Positions 11,541 to 24,200 of a DNA stretch of 64,000 nucleotides are shown here, in pieces. Positions within the stretch are counted from its first letter, which is position 1, and each line of letters begins with the position of its first letter. Below the pieces are notes generated by a model, which was not told where the DNA came from, searched no databases, and saw nothing but the letters and a program-made list of their open reading frames with translations. The DNA is from Akebia trifoliata (Eukaryota > Streptophyta > Magnoliopsida > Ranunculales > Lardizabalaceae), in NCBI GenBank assembly GCA_017979445.1, contig CM030719.1:25039996-25103995 (forward strand), given 5' to 3'. The position numbers were made by a program, and so were the translations under genes.

Positions 11541-14500
11541 GGTTGACGAAGATAAAATTTGAAGATTAAAGAAAATGTTTTCATATTTGATGATTAATCA
11601 ATAAATTATTGATGTATCAGTGGATCCCTTGATTTATCAGCCGATCCTTATTTGAAGAATTTTGTGACTATGACTGGGAGTAGATTTGGTATGGGAAAAC
11701 TATCGACAAAATGTTATGCTATCCTGGGAGAGTTGCGTAGCTACTCTGCTTCCCACCAATGATCATGAAGATGAGTGATTTCTTGCCATTGGATTTTAGA
11801 CCTTAAATTAAAATAAGAGCAAATTATTAAAACGGAGCATGAAAATTTGAAAATTTTTCAAAACAATGCACTATTCAAAGTAATCCGAAAATCATGAATT
11901 ACTATTTTAGGAAATAAGTCTTTTAACAAAACGTTAAAAAAATTAACTGTACTTTCAACAAATTTTTTTCCAAAAATAACCTTTTCTCTTTGTTCTACCC
12001 TTTTACCCTTCATATTTATCAAAACCCTTTTATACACTATTGGGTAATAAAAAGATGAGAGAGCATAAATGTAATTTGAATATAAATAGAAAGAGGGCTA
12101 ATTAAATAATTTCAATATAAAGATAAAAAAGGATATGTTGGGTACAAAATTAGTAAACAAAACACTGTTCATTTTATTTCTTACCGTTTTGGTAAAAAAA
12201 AACCTTATTTTCAAAAATGCTAAATTACCATTACCATTTTCGGAATTAATTTGAATAGTGAACCATTTTGGAAAATTTTCAATTTTCGATGCATGTTTTG
12301 ATAAATTGGTCATTATTATCAGTGAAAACTACTTAAAGGACCACGACAGAGGGATTTCTTTATAAATAGTCTCTAAGTTTTAGGACTTCTTTTAATAGTT
12401 TGTTTAGTAAAACTTTTATTTCTAATCAGTCTTTGAACTCTACTCCACACATCTCTCATGATTGAAATGTTCCACCTGTCCTAACAATTAGAACTCGTCA
12501 TTTTTGTACCAAAAAAATTGGATTTTCAGCATCCCAATCAATTTTCAAAGATTTCATTCTGATGGAAAAGATTTGAGAAGGAAAAAGAAACCATTTTCAA
12601 GTATTTTAAGAAGATGTATGTAGAAAACAAGGATTTTTTCAAAAATTTTGCATCGTTTTTTAATGAAAATCGATCAAGGATGGTTCTTTTGGTTTGAAAT
12701 CATCCACACAATTCGTTATGTCAAGGTTTTAGTCAATCTTTTTCCATGTATTCTAATAAAAAAACTCGAAAAACGAAAATGATTGGGTTTTACCAGCGAA
12801 AGTGGGAAAACGAATGCTCCTCAAAATTCGTTAGTTAACTACATAACTTGACTACAATTAAGAATCTTAAGTAAAGCACCATGCACCAGCTGAATGCACT
12901 TGAATTGAGTCCAAATATAGAGCCAACTGAATATATATCTTTCAAAATGTCATATAAGTTTTTTAGGGTAGTCCAACTACATAATAAATTAGTAGGTGCC
13001 CACTAGATAATTTGGTAACGTCTCTGGTTGATGAGACCATTGACCTGAGTTGAATTCTCACTAATACCCGAAGTTACTAACTCATTAAAAACAGATTTAC
13101 CTGAAAGCACAAAAAATTTTAATCAATAAAAGTGTGGTGATAAATAATTGATTAAATTAAAGTGAATTTGTTAGCAATATCTGGACAAACACAAAGAAGC
13201 AGAGAGAAATGGATAAAGGAAACTTAAAGAGTTTTAAACAAGTTATAGGAAGCCATAATTTTAAATGAGAGATGAATAAAGATCCCTACAAACCATCAGA
13301 AATCGCTCTTTAACAATAAGTTTTTGAGAACGGTGCAATAAATGCCAATTTGGTATAAGTTCGAAACGCTTATGAAACTTAGATATAATGGAGTTTTAAG
13401 AAAGAAAATCAATCATGAACCTCATCAATAACGTCTTATCCCGAAGAATTTGACCAAGTGTTTGGAGTAACTAAATCATGATCATCAAAGCCTTATTCAA
13501 GTATTTGTGCTGGGCACTTGTCTCAAAATCAGGAGCTTGATGGGATGACTCATTCAGGGAGGTTCGCTCATTATAGTAGGAAAATGGTGAAGAAAAAAAA
13601 GTTATTTATTCCTCACTATAAATCAGCCCATTCTGAAATTTCTTACTCAATGAAAAGTTATTTATAAAAAGAGTTGACGATTTACAGTTCTTTAACTTAT
13701 TTTGGGTGATTATCTGCCCTTCTCCATGTGCCTACAAGCAAAAATCAACATCACCGACAACAATCTAGTGGTCCAATCTTTTAATTGGATTTGACCATTA
13801 TTTAAAGGTCTCACATCTATGCCTAAACCGTAGGTGTGCCAAATATCCATAATGATAAATAAGTCTCATAATGGGGATGGGCTCCTACGTGTTGAATGGA
13901 GGTTAGAAGCTTTAAAGAATGCCATTTAATTTTGTTGTAGATAAGTTGAAGAGTACAGGCCCCATCCGTTGATAGTATACCAAATTAGGTCCACTGGTTA
14001 GTCCATAATAAAAGTCAAAATTTATTTATCAAGCATTTATGAATCAGTGGGTCAATCAATAGAGACATCCGATCCAACGAAGCAGCCAGGTCATCTTAAT
14101 ATTTGGTTCGGGTTTTACCATTCATTACTCCAGAACAAACCTGATTCATATACAGAGGAAATTCGTCCGTACAGGGCTCTTAGGTCAATAATAGATAAAT
14201 TGAAAAAGAACTATGTAAACCTAGGTTATGAACCCACATGAGAATCGTAAGGTATTGTTCCATCAATCCTTCACCTTGAGATCTACAACACGAACAACTC
14301 ATCATTCCTTGTTCTTGGCCACCAATATGGGGTACATTTGTTTTGGCTAATGAAATAATCATATTAAAGAGAAAATGATACAGAGGGATGAATTTTGCTA
14401 TTCAAAACTTGGCCAAAGGTATTCTTTGGAAGAATTTTGTGCCTAGACAATGAGCCTAGAACGATTCAAGACCTAAACATCTAGGGGAGGAGTGATATTA

Positions 14501-15146
14501 GAAACCAAAATGAATAAAATTTAATGATCCGACCCATTGACACTCCTAGACTTACCTCATCTGTGACAATTTCTAAAATGGTGCAGTAATCCTGAGGAGA
14601 ACCATCTTCCAATTGTTGGGTTATACCCTTGTGCATCCCAAGACAATCCAATGGTTTAGGCCTCCAGATGCGGTTTTCTCAAGATGAAATTTGTAGTTTA
14701 ATTGGTCTTATGTGCACCATTGTTGAAAGCATAGTAATCAATTGGATTCAACCGATGAATCCGAAGTATTCCTGATGCTGCACGTAGAGAGTGCTTTTCT
14801 AGCATTAAGCACAAATACAATTGAGGTTTACCCTAAAGGAAATCTAAGCACATATACAATTAAGGTTTTCTTAAGGAAAACTATTGTATTGTACATTGAC
14901 TTTTGAGTAGTAGCGTAACTCCTTAGCAAGATCTTTCTTTCTTAATGCCCCCTCACCCTCTTTTGACAATTCAAATTGTTGAGATCAACCTTTTGTAACC
15001 ATTGAGATCAATGACTATAAATTGGCAATGTCATCTGTTGAAAATGAATCAGTGAGATTCATTCAAATGATTTGGATAATCAACAATTTGAGTTTGATGT
15101 TTTATAGGGGTGACTGGTGAAGGAGCATCAAGAAAGAAAGGCTTGT
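11541..15146. other. Long stretch with no gene recognised
   Basis: AT-rich DNA. Open stretches at 12098-12313 (minus) and 14047-14241 (plus) have no recognisable similarity, no supporting signals and no spliced partners, so they are not called. Parts of 13600-13700 resemble one arm of the hairpin MITE family seen at 33.2-34.3 kb. Positions 14578-14760 resemble 11100-11290. Confidence 0.5.
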
Positions 15147-15385
15147 CATTTGATATACAGAATGCAACAATGAACTCCTGCAATGCAAATTCTCAACTAA
15201 CATCACATACTCTTGATATGACAAGAGAGCAACGTCTTACTTTCATGATTTATGTCTAAGTATTGCATTCATTTGATATACAGAATGCAACAATGAACTC
15301 CTGCAATGCAAATTCTCAACTAACATCACATACTCTTGATATGACAAGAGAGTAACGTCTTACTTTCATGATTTATGTCTAAGTG
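15147..15385. repeat. 123-bp tandem duplication
   Basis: Two head-to-tail copies (starts 15147 and 15270) of a unit beginning 'CATTTGATATACAGAATGCA'. They differ by about one base over some 115 compared positions (GAGCAACG versus GAGTAACG), so the duplication is recent. No coding content is seen. Confidence 0.9.
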
Positions 15386-15484
15386 TTTCTTTACTAAATT
15401 ATTTATGTATCCCTTATTTGTCTGCCAAATTAGGATAAATGAATGCAATACTTTACAAGAAAAATAAGACATTGGAGCGTCCAA

Positions 15485-15670
15485 TATTCATCCATTTTGA
15501 AACTTCTAGCCCCATTAAAACAAGTTAAAGAATCGTAAATCGTCTATTTTTTTTAACATCAGTTTAGATAAGGTTAGAAGTTTCGGAATGGGCTGATTTT
15601 TTATGAGAATGATCTAGTCATCACATAGATCATCCTCACCAAAAATCGGCTTATTTCGAAAATTTGAACC
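15485..15670. repeat. Old copy of the hairpin MITE family
   Basis: Arms resembling 'TTAGAAGTTTCGGAATGGGC' and its complement occur around 'GATGATC'-type centres, as in the cluster at 33197-34282. The copy is diverged and its outer ends are unclear. Confidence 0.55.
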
Positions 15671-18483
15671 TATAGTAGGCAAAATAATTCGGCTATGTGT
15701 GGGTTGCCTTTATTAATTCCCAGAGTGCATTTATAATTACCTTAAAGAAAATGGAGTTTCCAAACAAAACCCATTAAAATAAAAGACACACATTGACCAA
15801 GTCTCATATTTTTTCCTCTGATAGCAGCTTTTAATTACAATCTAATTAGTGTTTGCTTGTTTCAATACATGATTTGTTAATTTTTAATGCTTATCGACAT
15901 TACTCTTACATAGAGAGCACATTCCACGACAACATTAGGTACGCTATTACTTAATGTTGTTCAGTGCTTTAACATACACTGAAAATTAATTTTTGGTTAA
16001 GATTGGTCTTTGTTGCGTACTTGCATTATCTTATTGATGAGCTCCTTTCTTTTTCTTCATCTTTTAATTTAATATTGTGCTTTTGAGATAAATTAAGTTT
16101 TCTTTTGCTAATTGTGGTATTGAAATCTCATTTTCCTTGTTGTTCATATGTCCTAGTGTCTAACTAATAATTAATATGGAAATATAAATCAAAGAATCCG
16201 TTATCAAGCCCTTAGAGATAACTCAATGACTACTTGTTAGAAATAGGTTTCTTAGAGGTCAATATTGATTTCTTTGGGATCAATATCAATTTTGTAGGAG
16301 ATTTTTTTTATTAAATCTGGAGATGCTCAACTCAGATCATGTTTGAGTTGAGATTAAGTTTTTACATATTTGCATCTAATCCGTGTATTTTTCTTATATC
16401 TCTAATTAGTTTATTTTGTATAACATAAAAGTATCCTTACTGATCTAGTTCTTAAGTCCTAAGTGTTATTACTTGTAATCTTGATAGGTTATTACTGTCC
16501 ATTCCTATAGGTCCTTACAGTCTTATGAAAAAATTCTTCAAAAGAAAGTCCAAGTTAGACCCACCACTTCTTACCTTAGAAAGGGAGTAAGTGAAACATT
16601 GCTCGAAGCGAAATCGTGTTATGAATGAGATTAACATAGATCTTTCGACAGATCTAGGGTTTCGTGCTCTAATTTTAAATTATCATCCAAATGACCAAGA
16701 TTCAATTCAAAAAGCAAATGAGATCTATACACATCTTAAACTCCTTAAATGGTGGTGACTCCCAAACCCAAGTAAATGTGGTCTAAACCCATTGAACCTC
16801 ACACCAGGTCAGCTGAACACGTTTTGCACCTAAGGGCTTATGCCCTACTTGCTCACATGAACATACCATGCCATCATATCAATCATTATTTGAAGAACCA
16901 ATACAATATCATAAGTTTTCAATGCCATTCATAACAAGGGGCATCTGTGCACTTCTAAGCAATTCTCTAACGACCATATATTGAAAACCTAGAAAGGGTT
17001 GGAGTACCTTCCTTCTTGAGAGACTCTTGGGGTTGGCACTCGTTGTTTACTTAGTGGTTGGAACGTCCTCTCCTTCTACAACCATAAACAAAGGCAGCCA
17101 ATCAAAATAAAAGAGAGCAACAGAGTGAAATATATGAGAGAGTGATCATGAAGATGAGAGAAATTAAAGGAGCTACTATGGTTAGGATTTCCCCTCGTGG
17201 AGTCATTCAAAACTTCTAAACCATGCTAGGCTAACTTTCCAAGTCCACTTGTCCCTTCTTAACAAAGCTCCCTAGATTTCAAGCCACGTGGACCAATCCC
17301 AGACCCAAGAAAAATCTGATCAACAGTCATCCAATTGTGTTGGGACACCTAGTACCTATTGAAATTGAAAACTTGGAGAGAAATTCAAGGTATAAAATTT
17401 CAGATTTTGGTACAAGGTAATAGTCCACCACCTTTTAAAAATGTTGGAAACATTTTTCCTTTAATTGCTCTCCTGGAATGGTCTTTCATTTAAGTCCCCT
17501 TAAATCCCTCTTTGGATTGATCTTCTAAAAAGTTTAAAATATAGAATAATTCTGAAATAACTTTGCGAGGAACATCGTGGGGGACATTGTTGTGCACAGA
17601 ACCATTGAAGCTTTCATTGAGATCTCACCTGTATCTCGATGAAAAGCATCTATTGTTCTAGCATATACACCTAAAAGGAAACTTTAGAAGGTTTGGAAAA
17701 AAATTACTAGAGATTCCAAACTATTACAAAAAAAAAAAATACCAAAAGATTTCTCTAGCTAATGCTTGACCTGGGTCTCAGTTCAAAGACTTGGATTATG
17801 GTTCTACGGGTTTTTTAAAGACCCAAGGATCCAAGGATCCACACCGATCACAAAATAAAAGTTGTAGAAAAACTAGAATTTTCAAAATAAAAGATAATAT
17901 TTAAATAATGAAAAAAACATAAGTAATAATAATAAAAGAAATTATGGGCTTCTAGTGAGTTATCTTCTGCAAATTAATACGAATCTAACCATAATTTAAT
18001 TTGCTATTTGGTATAGTAAGTAATTAGAGCGAATTTCCATGACACGTATATGAACTTCGTTTTTTTTATCTTATTTTAGTTGGTTAAATTTTAAAATGTT
18101 TATTATAAAAGCCTTGCTGCAGTGACTCCAAATAACACTCCTCGTAACAGTGCATTGCACCGCACTTCACGAGTGTGCATACTGCCATCAATGGTCCTTA
18201 ACTATATAACACTCATATATTGAGAAAAAAATCGATAGTTTTCTGCAAAGTGCAGATCTACTTCGAGTGTTATCTCAAGTCACTTTGGCATGTTTTTTTT
18301 TCTTGAAATCAGGAATTGAACAAATAGTAGAATATAAATCAAATAAATGACATCCAAAAATGTAGGGCCCAAAGAATTTATCCAACAAGATCTGAAAATG
18401 GACAATAAGTTAAGAGAAAGTCGATTGATATAATTTAGATATGTTCAGGGTATATAAGACTCGTATCTCAATATAAAGCATCT
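15671..18483. other. Long stretch with no gene recognised
   Basis: AT-rich intergenic DNA. I see no transposon ends, no exon-like segments with splice signals, and no protein motifs on either strand. Confidence 0.5.
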
Positions 18484-18672
18484 ATGGCTTTTTGCTCACC
18501 TCAAGAGCTACTTCGATTGTTATTTCAAGTCACTATAATTTTTATTTTAAATAATCAGTCACTAGAAAACTTTAATTTGGTCAAATTATTCTCGTTCATG
18601 GACAAAACCAAATTGTCTCAGACGAATCAAAATTTACTTGGTTTACAATTATTTATACCATGTTGCCGCAAA
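18484..18672 (+). pseudogene. LINE zf-RVT fragment, left half of the element I target
   Basis: The frame ending '...LLGLQLFIPCCRK' stops at the AAA that forms the target duplication of element I. It resumes in frame beyond the element at 31595 with 'ESIQHFFFECELAKSVW', the His/Cys half of a LINE zf-RVT zinc finger. Element I therefore landed inside an older LINE copy. The right half continues to about 31660. Other parts of that LINE were not traced. Confidence 0.5.
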
Positions 18673-19055
18673 CACTACAGTAAAATAGGGCTATAGCGAC
18701 GGCCGTGCCCGTCGCTATAGGGATAAATACCGTAGCAAAAAACATGTAGCGACGGCCAGGGAGGCCGTCGGTAGTCGTCGCTAATAGTCCCATCGCTGTA
18801 TCCTATATCGACGGCCAACTATTGGTAAGGACGTCGTTAGTGCAGGACTTATAGCGACAGCCGGTATTGGCCGTCGCTATAGGGTATCGTTTTAAAAAAA
18901 ATTAATAAACTCTTTAACTACGCTTTTGGCCGTCGCTGTAAAGGTTTTTGAAGAAAAAAAAATTTTATTTTACACCAGCCCCCTCATATATTGCAGAATA
19001 TTGGAGAGACCCCTATGTTTTGAAATTGATGACCATGACCCCAATTACCTATATG
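18673..19055 (-). repeat. Element I 3' terminal region with GCGACGG subterminal repeats
   Basis: About 380 bp are shared, in inverted orientation, with 42660-43044 of element II. The outer part has several hairpin-like repeats of 'TAGCGACGGCC', the kind of motif bound by CACTA transposition proteins. The inner part begins 'TTTTACACCAGCCCCCTCAT'. It holds no coding sequence and looks like the conserved 3' end of the family. Confidence 0.9.
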
Positions 19056-19255
19056 AAAAGACTCAAATGCCCCTCTACTAGAATTCATTGTGTTTCTATT
19101 ACCAAATTATGATACATAAGTAGCCTGTTTTTATTCCATGGCCGGCTATAGGGGGAAAAAAGGATTCACTGGGGCTGATCTATGGTTTTACAATACTATG
19201 TCATTTACATGCTTTGGAATGTGTCACAACATATGTCGGGCCCTACCAACTTGAT

Positions 19256-19759
19256 CATTCATGCCCAATGATCAACCTTAACATATGATTTCGATCATCC
19301 GATTATTTCATATCCGATGTGTTCTACTGTTGGCCAGCTGATGTTGCTATGAGGCTACAGATACCATATCTCGCTTTTCACTCCACCTGTTTGTTCGCTC
19401 TCACTATGATGCTAGCCATCAAAACTTACGTCCCTCATGAGAAGGTGAAATCTGATTCGGAGGTCTTTGTGGTTCCTGGTCTTCCTGATCCGATCACCAT
19501 TACCAGATCCCAGTTACCCGATTACAGTAGGGAACCGAATGAGTACGGAAGATTCTTGGATTGAATGAGAGATGCAGAGTTGAAAAGTTATGGATCGTTG
19601 GTGTTGGAACCAGCTTACAAACATCATTACGACTCATTGGGAACCAAATCATTTCATCTTGGCCCTGTCACACTTGTTCTAAGAGATGTCGAAGATAAAG
19701 CTACTAGAAGCATCAAGGCTGTTGTGGATGAACACGACTCTTTAGAAACAATATACAAC
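19256..19759 (+). pseudogene. Captured UDP-glycosyltransferase fragment (UGT73-like), antisense to the element's leader
   Basis: The plus-strand frame reads 'SSDYFISDVFYCWPADVAMR', then 'LPDPITITRSQLPDY' and 'MRDAELKSYGSLV', and near 19700 'VEDKATRSIKAVVDEHDSL'. This order and wording match the middle of plant family-1 UDP-glycosyltransferases of the UGT73 type, which transfer sugar from UDP-sugar to small phenolic or terpenoid acceptors. Only about 165 of some 480 residues are present; the C-terminal PSPG sugar-donor motif and the N-terminal catalytic histidine are absent. A TGA interrupts it at 19562, and a few codons are missing between 'GSLV' and 'LEPAY'. It lies in the opposite orientation to all other captured exons in element I. 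A LINE inserted at its 3' edge. Confidence 0.85.
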
Positions 19760-19856
19760 AATTATGTAGTATTGTAGATTCCATTTTCTCCCTCTTTGCG
19801 GAGAAGAATTTAGAATCACCATACTTTCTGTGTGTAGTTTTTTACTCTAGGATTTA

Positions 19857-21296
19857 ATGGCGGCCTCTTCGTCTGGAGGTTCCTGGAAAGATCTTCTCAA
19901 GGGTGGTAGCACTTCTTTGATAGGAAAAAGGCTTGATTTTTTTCCTGATGTGATCAATGGTGATACGATTTTATTGCCAGAAGAGGAAATAGTATCTGAA
20001 GCATCTAGATGGGAGAATTCTCTGGTGGGATATCTCCTAGGGAAAAAGCCTTACTTCCATGGGTTAAAAATTGCAGTTCAAAGAATGTGGAAAATTAAAG
20101 GAAATCTTGAGATGCTATCTATGGAGGATGGATTTTTTTTATTTAAATTCAGCAATTCAGAGGACTGTAATATGGTTCTCAATTCTGCGGTTTGGAGTAT
20201 TGGAGGTAGACCTTTAGTTCTCAGAAAATGGTCTGTGGATGCTAAACCTATGCGTGAAATGTTCGCTACAATTCCAATTTGGGTTAGACTTCCGCATCTG
20301 CCAATTCAGTTTTGGTCTCCGATCTGTTTGGGTCGAATAGGAAGCAGAATAGGAACTCCATTGCATTCGGATGAAGCAACTACTAATAGATCACGACTCG
20401 GGTTTGCTCGTATATGCGTCGAGATTGATTGCAGATGTGCATTCCCAGACATAGTTATTTTGGAGAGGGAGAATGGAGCGAAATACAATCAACGCGTTGT
20501 TTATGAATGGAAACCGAAACCGTGTAAAGTGTGCGCAACATTCAATCATAGCCATGATCAATGTCCGAAGTTGCAAAGGAAGAAACCGGCAATACAAATT
20601 ACTGCTTGGGCTGCAAAGCCATCAAAGGTAAATGAAGTAATATCAGAAGAGATGGGGCGTAACACTGATGTTGTAGGTGAAAAGTTGGATGTTTTGGGTG
20701 AAATGGGGGCTGTTGCAAGTGCAGGTGGGATGGATCGAATTGGAGAAGATGAGAGTGACGTGGCTGCAACAAATTCCGAAATTCAAGGTGTTTCAAATTC
20801 AAAATCAGCATGTGGGTCGGAGTTGGGTGGAGATACGGAGTCTTTTGTGAGAGTGTCAAATACTATGCCGAATTCTACTCCAACGAAAGATGGTTGGAAT
20901 CGAGTAGTTAGTAGACGTGGGTCTTCTTCAAAAAAATCTGGAGCGGATATGGGTATACCAGCTGGAGCGGAGCAGGAAGTGGACAATCCGGATTTGGTTT
21001 CAAATCTCGAGGTGGTTCTAAATGTTCAACCGATGAGAATGGAAAATGCTTTCCAAGCTTTGGAAAATGAAGCTGAAAATCTTGAAACGGAGCCTGTGCA
21101 AGTGTCTGGTAGCAGTAGCAAGGAAGGAACAGGAACAAATCTGGAAGAGTCTGAGGCTGCTAGCGCTGTTAACGCAAAAATGGTTAAAAAACAGAGTATG
21201 AGAAACATAAAGAAGAAGAATGTGGGGGAGATCACAAATAGAACCACGAGATCTAAAGCTGTCCCTAGCGAGGGAAACACAATCAATTTGTATTAA
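19857..21296 (+). CDS. LINE ORF1 protein: DUF4283 and zinc-knuckle nucleic-acid-binding protein
   Basis: A 479-residue protein of the kind that coats LINE RNA. Residues about 30-190 form a DUF4283 domain, the usual N-terminal domain of plant L1 ORF1 proteins ('RMWKIKGNLEM', 'IPIWVRLPHLP'). A zinc knuckle follows with Cys223, Cys226, His231 and Cys236 ('CKVCATFNHSHDQC', pattern C-x2-C-x4-H-x4-C). The C-terminal half is low in order, acidic and serine-rich, with a basic stretch ('KKQSMRNIKKKN') near the end that could bind RNA. The ATG at 19857 is the first in the element with a long frame. The stop overlaps the ORF2 start in the sequence TAATG, which suggests that ORF2 is made by termination and reinitiation. 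No frameshift or stop is present. Confidence 0.93.
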   Translation: MAASSSGGSWKDLLKGGSTSLIGKRLDFFPDVINGDTILLPEEEIVSEASRWENSLVGYLLGKKPYFHGLKIAVQRMWKIKGNLEMLSMEDGFFLFKFSNSEDCNMVLNSAVWSIGGRPLVLRKWSVDAKPMREMFATIPIWVRLPHLPIQFWSPICLGRIGSRIGTPLHSDEATTNRSRLGFARICVEIDCRCAFPDIVILERENGAKYNQRVVYEWKPKPCKVCATFNHSHDQCPKLQRKKPAIQITAWAAKPSKVNEVISEEMGRNTDVVGEKLDVLGEMGAVASAGGMDRIGEDESDVAATNSEIQGVSNSKSACGSELGGDTESFVRVSNTMPNSTPTKDGWNRVVSRRGSSSKKSGADMGIPAGAEQEVDNPDLVSNLEVVLNVQPMRMENAFQALENEAENLETEPVQVSGSSSKEGTGTNLEESEAASAVNAKMVKKQSMRNIKKKNVGEITNRTTRSKAVPSEGNTINLY

Positions 21297-24200
21297 TGTC
21301 AGTGATAATGTGGAATGTTCGAGGTATGAATTATGCACGAAAGAGACAAGCTATTAGTGATTTTATTAAAGAGGAGAAAGCTGAGTTGATGGGGTTTTGT
21401 GAGACAAAAGTACAGATAGAAGAAGCAGCGAAGTTTCAAAAAAAGCTATGTAAAAATTGGAAGTTCATTGATAATTATGATTCTCATTTTTATGGTCGGA
21501 TATGGGTGGGATGGAATCCATTGTGTTTTTTTGTGCAAAAGATTTTCGAATCAAGTCAAGTGATCCATTGTAAAATTACTCGAATTCGGGATGGATTCAT
21601 TAGCTTTATGTCGTTTGTATATGCTGAAAATTTTGAAAACGATAGAAGATTCCTGTGGACAGATCTAAGGAATTTAGCCACGCCAGAACCTTGGATCGTG
21701 TTGGGCGATTTCAATACGGTTCGTTTCCAAGAAGAAAAGGTTGGAGGACGGCCTGCTTCTAGTCGTTCTATGCGTGACTTTAATGAGCTCATTAATTCGA
21801 TTGGTTTTCATGATTTGAGAACAAATTCTGACTGGTTCTCTTGGAGCAATAAATCTACAGGAGGTAGACGGATTCTGTGCAGATTGGATAGGGCTTTAAT
21901 TAATATGGCGTGGGTAGTTAAATTTCCTCAGATGAGTTTGAGTTACTTACCTTGTGGAGTTTCCGATCATGCTCCATTAAAATGGGAATTTCCAAGGAAT
22001 TCTACAGGTGGCCCGAAAGTTTTTAAATTTTTTTCTTTGTGGATAGGCAAACCAGGTTTGAAAGAAGTGGTATTCAATGCTTGGAACCAAGAAATCACAG
22101 GTACTCCTATGTTTAGACTCACAAAAAAAATTCGGGCGGTGAAAAATTCCATTAGAGAATGGAATAGGAATTTTTTTGGGTCTATTCACAGGCGGAAAAA
22201 CGAAGCCAAAGATAATTTGTTTAGAATCCAAAACCAAATTCAAAGGGAGCCGATGAATAATAATCTTCAAGGCCAGGAAGTGGAGGCTCTAAGAGTGTAT
22301 AATTCTGAGCTAGACAATGAAGAAAGTATGTACAGGCAAAAGTCAAGGATACAGTGGCTTCGGGAAGGGGACAGAAATACTCATTTTTTTTACACTTCAG
22401 TAGCCGCGAATATTGCAAGGAATGGAATTATGGAGTTGGTCACGGATCAAGGAGAATTACTCAAAGACGAAGGGAAGATTGGAGCATGGGCTACTCAATA
22501 TTTTTCAGAAATGTTTCGCAACCCGAACACTACTGTAAGTACGCAAGTGCCTTTTAATTTAAAATTCTCTGCGGAACATGTGCAAATATTATCAAATCCT
22601 ATTACAAAGGAGGAGATAAAATCTGTTATATTTGCTTCCCCAAGGAATAAATCTCCAGGACCGGATGGATTTGGGGAGCAATTTTTCAGTAATTTCTGGG
22701 ATATTGTGGGTGAAGATGTGTGTGTAGCAGTGTTGGACTTTTTTAAAAAGGGGAAGATGCTGAGGGAAATTAATGCCACATTAATTTGTTTAATCCCAAA
22801 GGAAGAGAATGCCAATCGCCTTGAAAAGTATAGACCTATTGCCCTTTGCAACTTTATCTACAAGATCATTTCCAAATTACTTGCAAATAGGTTAGCCGTC
22901 TGTCTTCCTGATATTATTTCTCCTAATCAATCGGCTTTTGTTAAAGGAAGAAATATCCAAGACAATATTCTTCTTGCTCATGAAATGGTCCACAATTTTC
23001 ACAATTCTAAATCTCCAGAAACCTTTTGTGCCAAAATTGATATCAGGAAAGCCTACGATTGTGTTAATTGGGGCTTTTTGAAATCAATTCTCTTTCAATT
23101 AGGATGTCCTTCAATTTGGATAGAACGCGTTATGGAATGTGTGTCTACACCCAGTTTTTCAATTCTTATTAATGGTTCTTCTCATGGATTTTTCAGAAGT
23201 GAAAGAGGTTTGAGACAAGGAGACCCTCTTTCTCCTTATTTATTTACGATGATTATGGAAGCTTTTTCTTGTATCCTTAATCAGTTTGTTTCTTCAAATC
23301 AATTGAGTATTCCTAGAGTTATGGGTAGTCCGGGCATTTCCCATTTGATCTTTGCCGATGATGTCCTAATATTTTCTAATAATGATGAATCGTCAGTAAG
23401 ATCTATTCGAGATGTTCTTAATTTTTTTTACAAGGCTTCTGGTCTTCAAGTTAATGAAGCAAAGAGTCAGATTTTTTTTAGTGAATCTTGTAAAAATCAG
23501 AATGATATTCTTGCTATTCTTGGATTCACGAAAGGAAATCTCCCTATCAGATATTTGGGTCTCCCTTTATTCTCTTCTAGACTTACTCATACGCTTTGTC
23601 AACCTTTGATTGATAGAGTATCCAAAAGGGTAGAGGGGTGGAAATCAAATCTTTTGTCGTATGCGGGAAGACTTGAATTAATTAAATCTGTATTATCAAG
23701 TTTTCAAATCTATTGGTCTGCTTCTTTCAATATCCCGGTGAGTGTGTTGAAAAAGATTGAGAAAATTCTTAACAATTTTTTGTGGAGTGGTCCCTTACTT
23801 GAGCGTTCTATTCATCCAATCAGTTGGGCTACAGTTTGTAGTTCGTTTGAAAAAGGAGGACTTGGCATTCGACGTCTTAGGGATATAAACAAAATTGGTA
23901 TGGCTAAATTATTCTGGAGACTGGTGGAAAATAAATCCCTATGGGCAGAATGGATGAGGAAGCGATATGTGGGGGATGCAGATATCTGGGGATGCCAACC
24001 CCCAAATAATGCGTCTTGGGCATGGCGAGGTATTTTAAATGAAAGAGAATTTGTTAGAAAGCACGTCCGATTTTTAATTGGAAATGGGGAAAACACGTAC
24101 ATATGGAAAGATCCTTGGTTACAAGAAGGGAGTATTATTTCCAGATTTGGCAACCGAGTTATAAATCAGTTCGATAGTCACTCGAATGCAGTTATTCAAA

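Noticed and set aside
12098..12313. Minus-strand open frame of 71 codons
   Set aside because: AT-rich sequence with a hydrophobic random-like product, no signals and no partner exons.
14047..14241. Plus-strand open frame of 64 codons that looked like the end of a plant repeat protein
   Set aside because: No motif fits a pentatricopeptide or other repeat, and neighbouring frames give nothing to join it to.
21018..21338. Long minus-strand open frames opposite LINE ORF1 and ORF2
   Set aside because: They are shadows of the real LINE ORFs, without recognisable domains.
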